Assembly: GCF_000368085.1 (NCBI RefSeq)
Contig: NZ_KB849239.1
Span: 1,206,269-1,270,268, forward strand
From: Acinetobacter nosocomialis NIPH 2119
Lineage (GTDB): Bacteria > Pseudomonadota > Gammaproteobacteria > Pseudomonadales > Moraxellaceae
Direction: 5' to 3'
Length of the DNA stretch: 64,000 bases
Part shown: piece by piece, positions 61,711-64,000 of the stretch
Layout: the number at the start of each line of letters is the position of its first letter
Position numbering within the stretch: the stretch's first letter is position 1
Made by a program: the position numbers and the translations under genes
The notes under the pieces: generated by a model
Seen by the model: only the letters and a program-made list of their open reading frames with translations
The model's database searches: none
What the model was told of the DNA's origin: nothing

Positions 61711-62451
61711 CTATAAATAAAAACAACTTAAGACAAAAGTAAAAAGCAGAACGGTTTCACTAATTTCAATCGTAGCGCCCACGGTATCTCCCGTAATGCC
61801 ATCAATTCGTTTTATAAACAGATATCTTAAATAAATCAGGTTTATTAAAAAACCAATTACAGCTATCAGCCCTTGCCATTCCCAATACAAAGGTAACAGT
61901 AAAATTAATGCAGCTACTATCCATGAAACAGTTTTAGGCAAATGGTCTGTCAAAGAACGACCTAAGCCTTTTTCGCGAACATATGGTGTAGTTAAAAACA
62001 AAATAGATGGCACCACACGTCCAAGTGCAGGAACAAATACTAAGAATAGCGTTTGATGTTGTTCAATTAATACAAAGACCAAAGCAAACTTGAGCAAACA
62101 AATGATAACTAAGCTGAGGACTCCAATTGGGCCGCAGCTCGGATCTTTCATGATTTGTAAAGTACGTTGTTTATCCCCAAAGCCACCTACCCAAGCGTCA
62201 GCTGTGTCGGCCAGTCCATCTAGATGCAATCCCCCAGTCAGCCAAATCCATAAAGTAAGTATAATTGCGGCAAGTAAAACAACGGGTAATTTGGCTAAAA
62301 GACAGGCAACAAGAAAAAGTATGCCACCAATAATCATCCCAACCAGTGGATAAAACAAAATAGCCCGACCATTTTGTTGCGCCGTTGGTATAGTCTTTAA
62401 CTCAATAGGTAGAACAGTTAAAAATTGCAATGCAATCCAAAAAGGTGTCAT
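61711..62451 (-). CDS. cobS: Adenosylcobinamide-GDP ribazoletransferase
   Basis: CobS is an inner-membrane enzyme that joins adenosylcobinamide-GDP to alpha-ribazole in the last step of cobalamin assembly. The 246-residue protein (from the ATG at 62451) has FWIALQFLTVLPI, the metal-binding LHLDGLADTADAWVGG, and GPIGVLSLVIICLLKFAL. The longer upstream frame adds 30 non-family residues. No other cob genes are in the window apart from a possible link to the next gene. Confidence 0.93.
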   Translation of the reverse strand: MTPFWIALQFLTVLPIELKTIPTAQQNGRAILFYPLVGMIIGGILFLVACLLAKLPVVLLAAIILTLWIWLTGGLHLDGLADTADAWVGGFGDKQRTLQIMKDPSCGPIGVLSLVIICLLKFALVFVLIEQHQTLFLVFVPALGRVVPSILFLTTPYVREKGLGRSLTDHLPKTVSWIVAALILLLPLYWEWQGLIAVIGFLINLIYLRYLFIKRIDGITGDTVGATIEISETVLLFTFVLSCFYL

Positions 62452-62507
62452 ATCCCACTCTCTAACTGATCTATATATAAAAACAAACTGAATTATGAGG
62501 AAATAAA

Positions 62508-62535
62508 AATGGGAATAGCAATCCCTATTCCCATT
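62508..62535 (-). terminator. Terminator of the phosphatase gene
   Basis: AATGGGAATAG and CTATTCCCATT arms, with a T-rich run on the minus strand, separate the phosphatase from cobS, so cobS probably has its own promoter. Confidence 0.75.
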
Positions 62536-62559
62536 AAACACTTCAAAAACTGTGAAAAA

Positions 62560-64000
62560 CTACTGTATTTGATAGCACTGCTTTAATTTGATGTAGTCGT
62601 AGTAAAAACTAGTTGGTGTGTAACGCGCATAGTTACACGCAGATTTAAATAAAGTCTCTTTTTCGTTATAAAGCATCTTCACTAAAGTCGAGCCTTGACT
62701 ATTTTGGTAAACATCCCACTGTACGTTGGCTGCCATAGGTGAAACTACTTCACCACGCCATGTACTTGTTGAATAGTTATAAGTCTGGCGTAGTGGTAAC
62801 GGCTGCATCATATTATGCAAATCCAAGCTAGTTGCCAGAGGAATAATAATTTCAGCATGGGCAAAACGTAAAACTGCTTTATATGGTTGAGCTTTATTTA
62901 CAACAGCATCAACTTGTTGGAATAAATCTTGTTTGAGTCCTTGAGCAATTTCACTTGTAACTTGGTTCGACTCTGTGAAACTTGGACCTTTTTCATAAAA
63001 ATCATTGGCATCATTAAATTCAGCATAAAATTTTGCGGCTTCCAAAGGCATATATTTATCAAAATCAACACCTTTTAACTCATCTTTCATACCACCAGAA
63101 ATTGAATAAAGCTCATAAACATAAGCCGCAGCATCTACTGCACTAGCAATGGTATTTTTACCCTTACCTTTTTCTGTAATTTGCTCACCTTTTGGTGAAG
63201 TTACTGTAAAAGACCCATTATTGCTAAAACTATAACCTGTCGTACCAAGTTTTTTAATAAAGTCTGCTTTAAAAATCGGAGTGAGTACGGACTGGGCAAT
63301 TTTTTCTGCTTGAGTATTCTTCGATAACTCACTCAACTTTTGGGCTAAATCTTTATTGTTTGCTTCGAAATCTTGATAGGCCTGACTAGCATCATAAATT
63401 TTTTGTTGGCTAGCACTAAGTGGTTGAGTTAAATCTTCAGTCGCATTTAGACTATGAAAATAAAGTTTAAAACGATCAACACCCCCGTCTACAAGACTAG
63501 GAACACTTGAACTCGATAAATTGGTATAAGACACAGGAACAATTTTATCTTTCAGCTGAGGCTGTTGTTTTATCAGTTCAGCAGTGAAGAATTTAGCACT
63601 ATCCACCGCACGATCTACCCCAGAACTTTGTACCAATATAGATGCTTGAGAGTTTACAAGTGTTGGCAAGCGCTGTAATAGGCGATCGGCAATCCCGCGG
63701 TGTTCTAAAATACCGGTCATGGTTTCATTTCCATAACCGTATTGGCGAATACCTTCAACCCCATAGCCCAATAAAATATTGGCTTTCATCATGGCTTCCA
63801 AGTCAGCACCTAATTGCTCACCCAAAGGCGTTAAAGCATTTTCTGTTTTCGCCTGTTTCCATAAATTATAAAGTGCTAAATCATATTTAAGACTTGATAG
63901 TCCTCTCGAACCGTGTCGCGCAACCAATTCTGTAAAAACTGGCTGGAACCCATTTGGAGCTTGCTCATAATTTTTTAGATCTTGCTGTGGTTGATAAGGT
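62560..64000 (-). CDS. Histidine-type acid phosphatase (phytase-like), 5' end outside the window
   Basis: The frame stays open to the window edge. It contains the nucleophile motif VARHGSRG near the 5' edge and the HAE motif (LRFAHAEIIIPLATSL) about 330 residues later, as in the histidine acid phosphatase / phytase branch with two-domain layout. The first residues and any signal peptide lie outside. Adjacent TTG and other codons near 63927 are not the start, since the frame continues upstream (TELVARHG is preceded by FQPVF). Periplasmic location is likely. Confidence 0.85.
   Translation of the reverse strand, partial: PYQPQQDLKNYEQAPNGFQPVFTELVARHGSRGLSSLKYDLALYNLWKQAKTENALTPLGEQLGADLEAMMKANILLGYGVEGIRQYGYGNETMTGILEHRGIADRLLQRLPTLVNSQASILVQSSGVDRAVDSAKFFTAELIKQQPQLKDKIVPVSYTNLSSSSVPSLVDGGVDRFKLYFHSLNATEDLTQPLSASQQKIYDASQAYQDFEANNKDLAQKLSELSKNTQAEKIAQSVLTPIFKADFIKKLGTTGYSFSNNGSFTVTSPKGEQITEKGKGKNTIASAVDAAAYVYELYSISGGMKDELKGVDFDKYMPLEAAKFYAEFNDANDFYEKGPSFTESNQVTSEIAQGLKQDLFQQVDAVVNKAQPYKAVLRFAHAEIIIPLATSLDLHNMMQPLPLRQTYNYSTSTWRGEVVSPMAANVQWDVYQNSQGSTLVKMLYNEKETLFKSACNYARYTPTSFYYDYIKLKQCYQIQ

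Noticed and set aside
62542..62559. Cobalamin riboswitch before cobS or the TonB receptor
   Set aside because: The gap before cobS is too short, and no B12-box-like folding was seen before the receptor at 59543.
1..64000. CRISPR array, tRNA or rRNA genes
   Set aside because: No regularly spaced repeats and no tRNA- or rRNA-like sequence were seen on either strand by eye.

Overview
The window looks like a chromosomal segment of an Acinetobacter, probably of the calcoaceticus-baumannii group. This is inferred from the AT-rich composition, the standalone metZ, the recR-ybaB pair, the rnd/YcgL neighbourhood, and the TonB receptor - DUF3649 - PepSY - DUF3325 iron cluster. No sequence search was possible, so the species is not fixed. 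No tRNA, rRNA or CRISPR array was seen.

Layout. From 1 to about 21.4 kb lie core genes: aroC, prmB, an unlinked trpB paralogue, a MoxR-VWA pair, ycgL, rnd, recR-ybaB, metZ, a PhaC-like hydrolase, a methyltransferase, small lipoproteins and stress-type proteins, a HIT protein, a general porin, a YidB-like protein and two conserved DUF genes. From 21.5 to 25.8 kb lie ybhR, ybhS, ybhF and the 3' end of ybhG, which form an ABC export system. The 5' end of ybhG and its TetR/CecR-type regulator lie at 49.4-50.9 kb.

The 23,610 bp between the ybhG halves (25772-49381) form one Tn3-family transposon. It has 70-bp terminal inverted repeats matching at 64 of 70 positions. It is flanked by a 5-bp direct repeat, and removing the element plus one repeat copy restores a continuous 339-codon ybhG frame. 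The transposon carries tnpA and a tyrosine recombinase at its left end. Next comes a nickel/cobalt-type resistance cluster: a DmeR-like regulator, divergent dmeF, a CzcI-like protein, czcCBA, a His-rich protein, a HupE-like protein, an anchor protein, an NreB-like MFS pump and a YqaA-like protein. Then comes a KfrA/TnpT-like coiled-coil protein preceded by two inverted repeats that may form the resolution site. The right-hand cargo is a helicase with a nuclease-like C-terminus, an unknown protein with an XRE-ImmA metalloprotease, and a PD-(D/E)XK nuclease. This block is the best candidate for an undescribed system, possibly anti-phage or anti-plasmid defence.

From 50.9 to 64 kb the core chromosome resumes: lpxB, a Fur-type siderophore receptor operon, a TauE/SafE permease, a class I DAHP synthase, a His-rich DUF2946 protein with a TonB receptor, cobS, and a histidine-type phosphatase cut by the window end.

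The metal operon, tnpS, tnpA and the stranded ybhFSR genes all run on the minus strand, and I see no strong terminator between them. Metal-induced transcription could therefore drive both transposase and the exporter.
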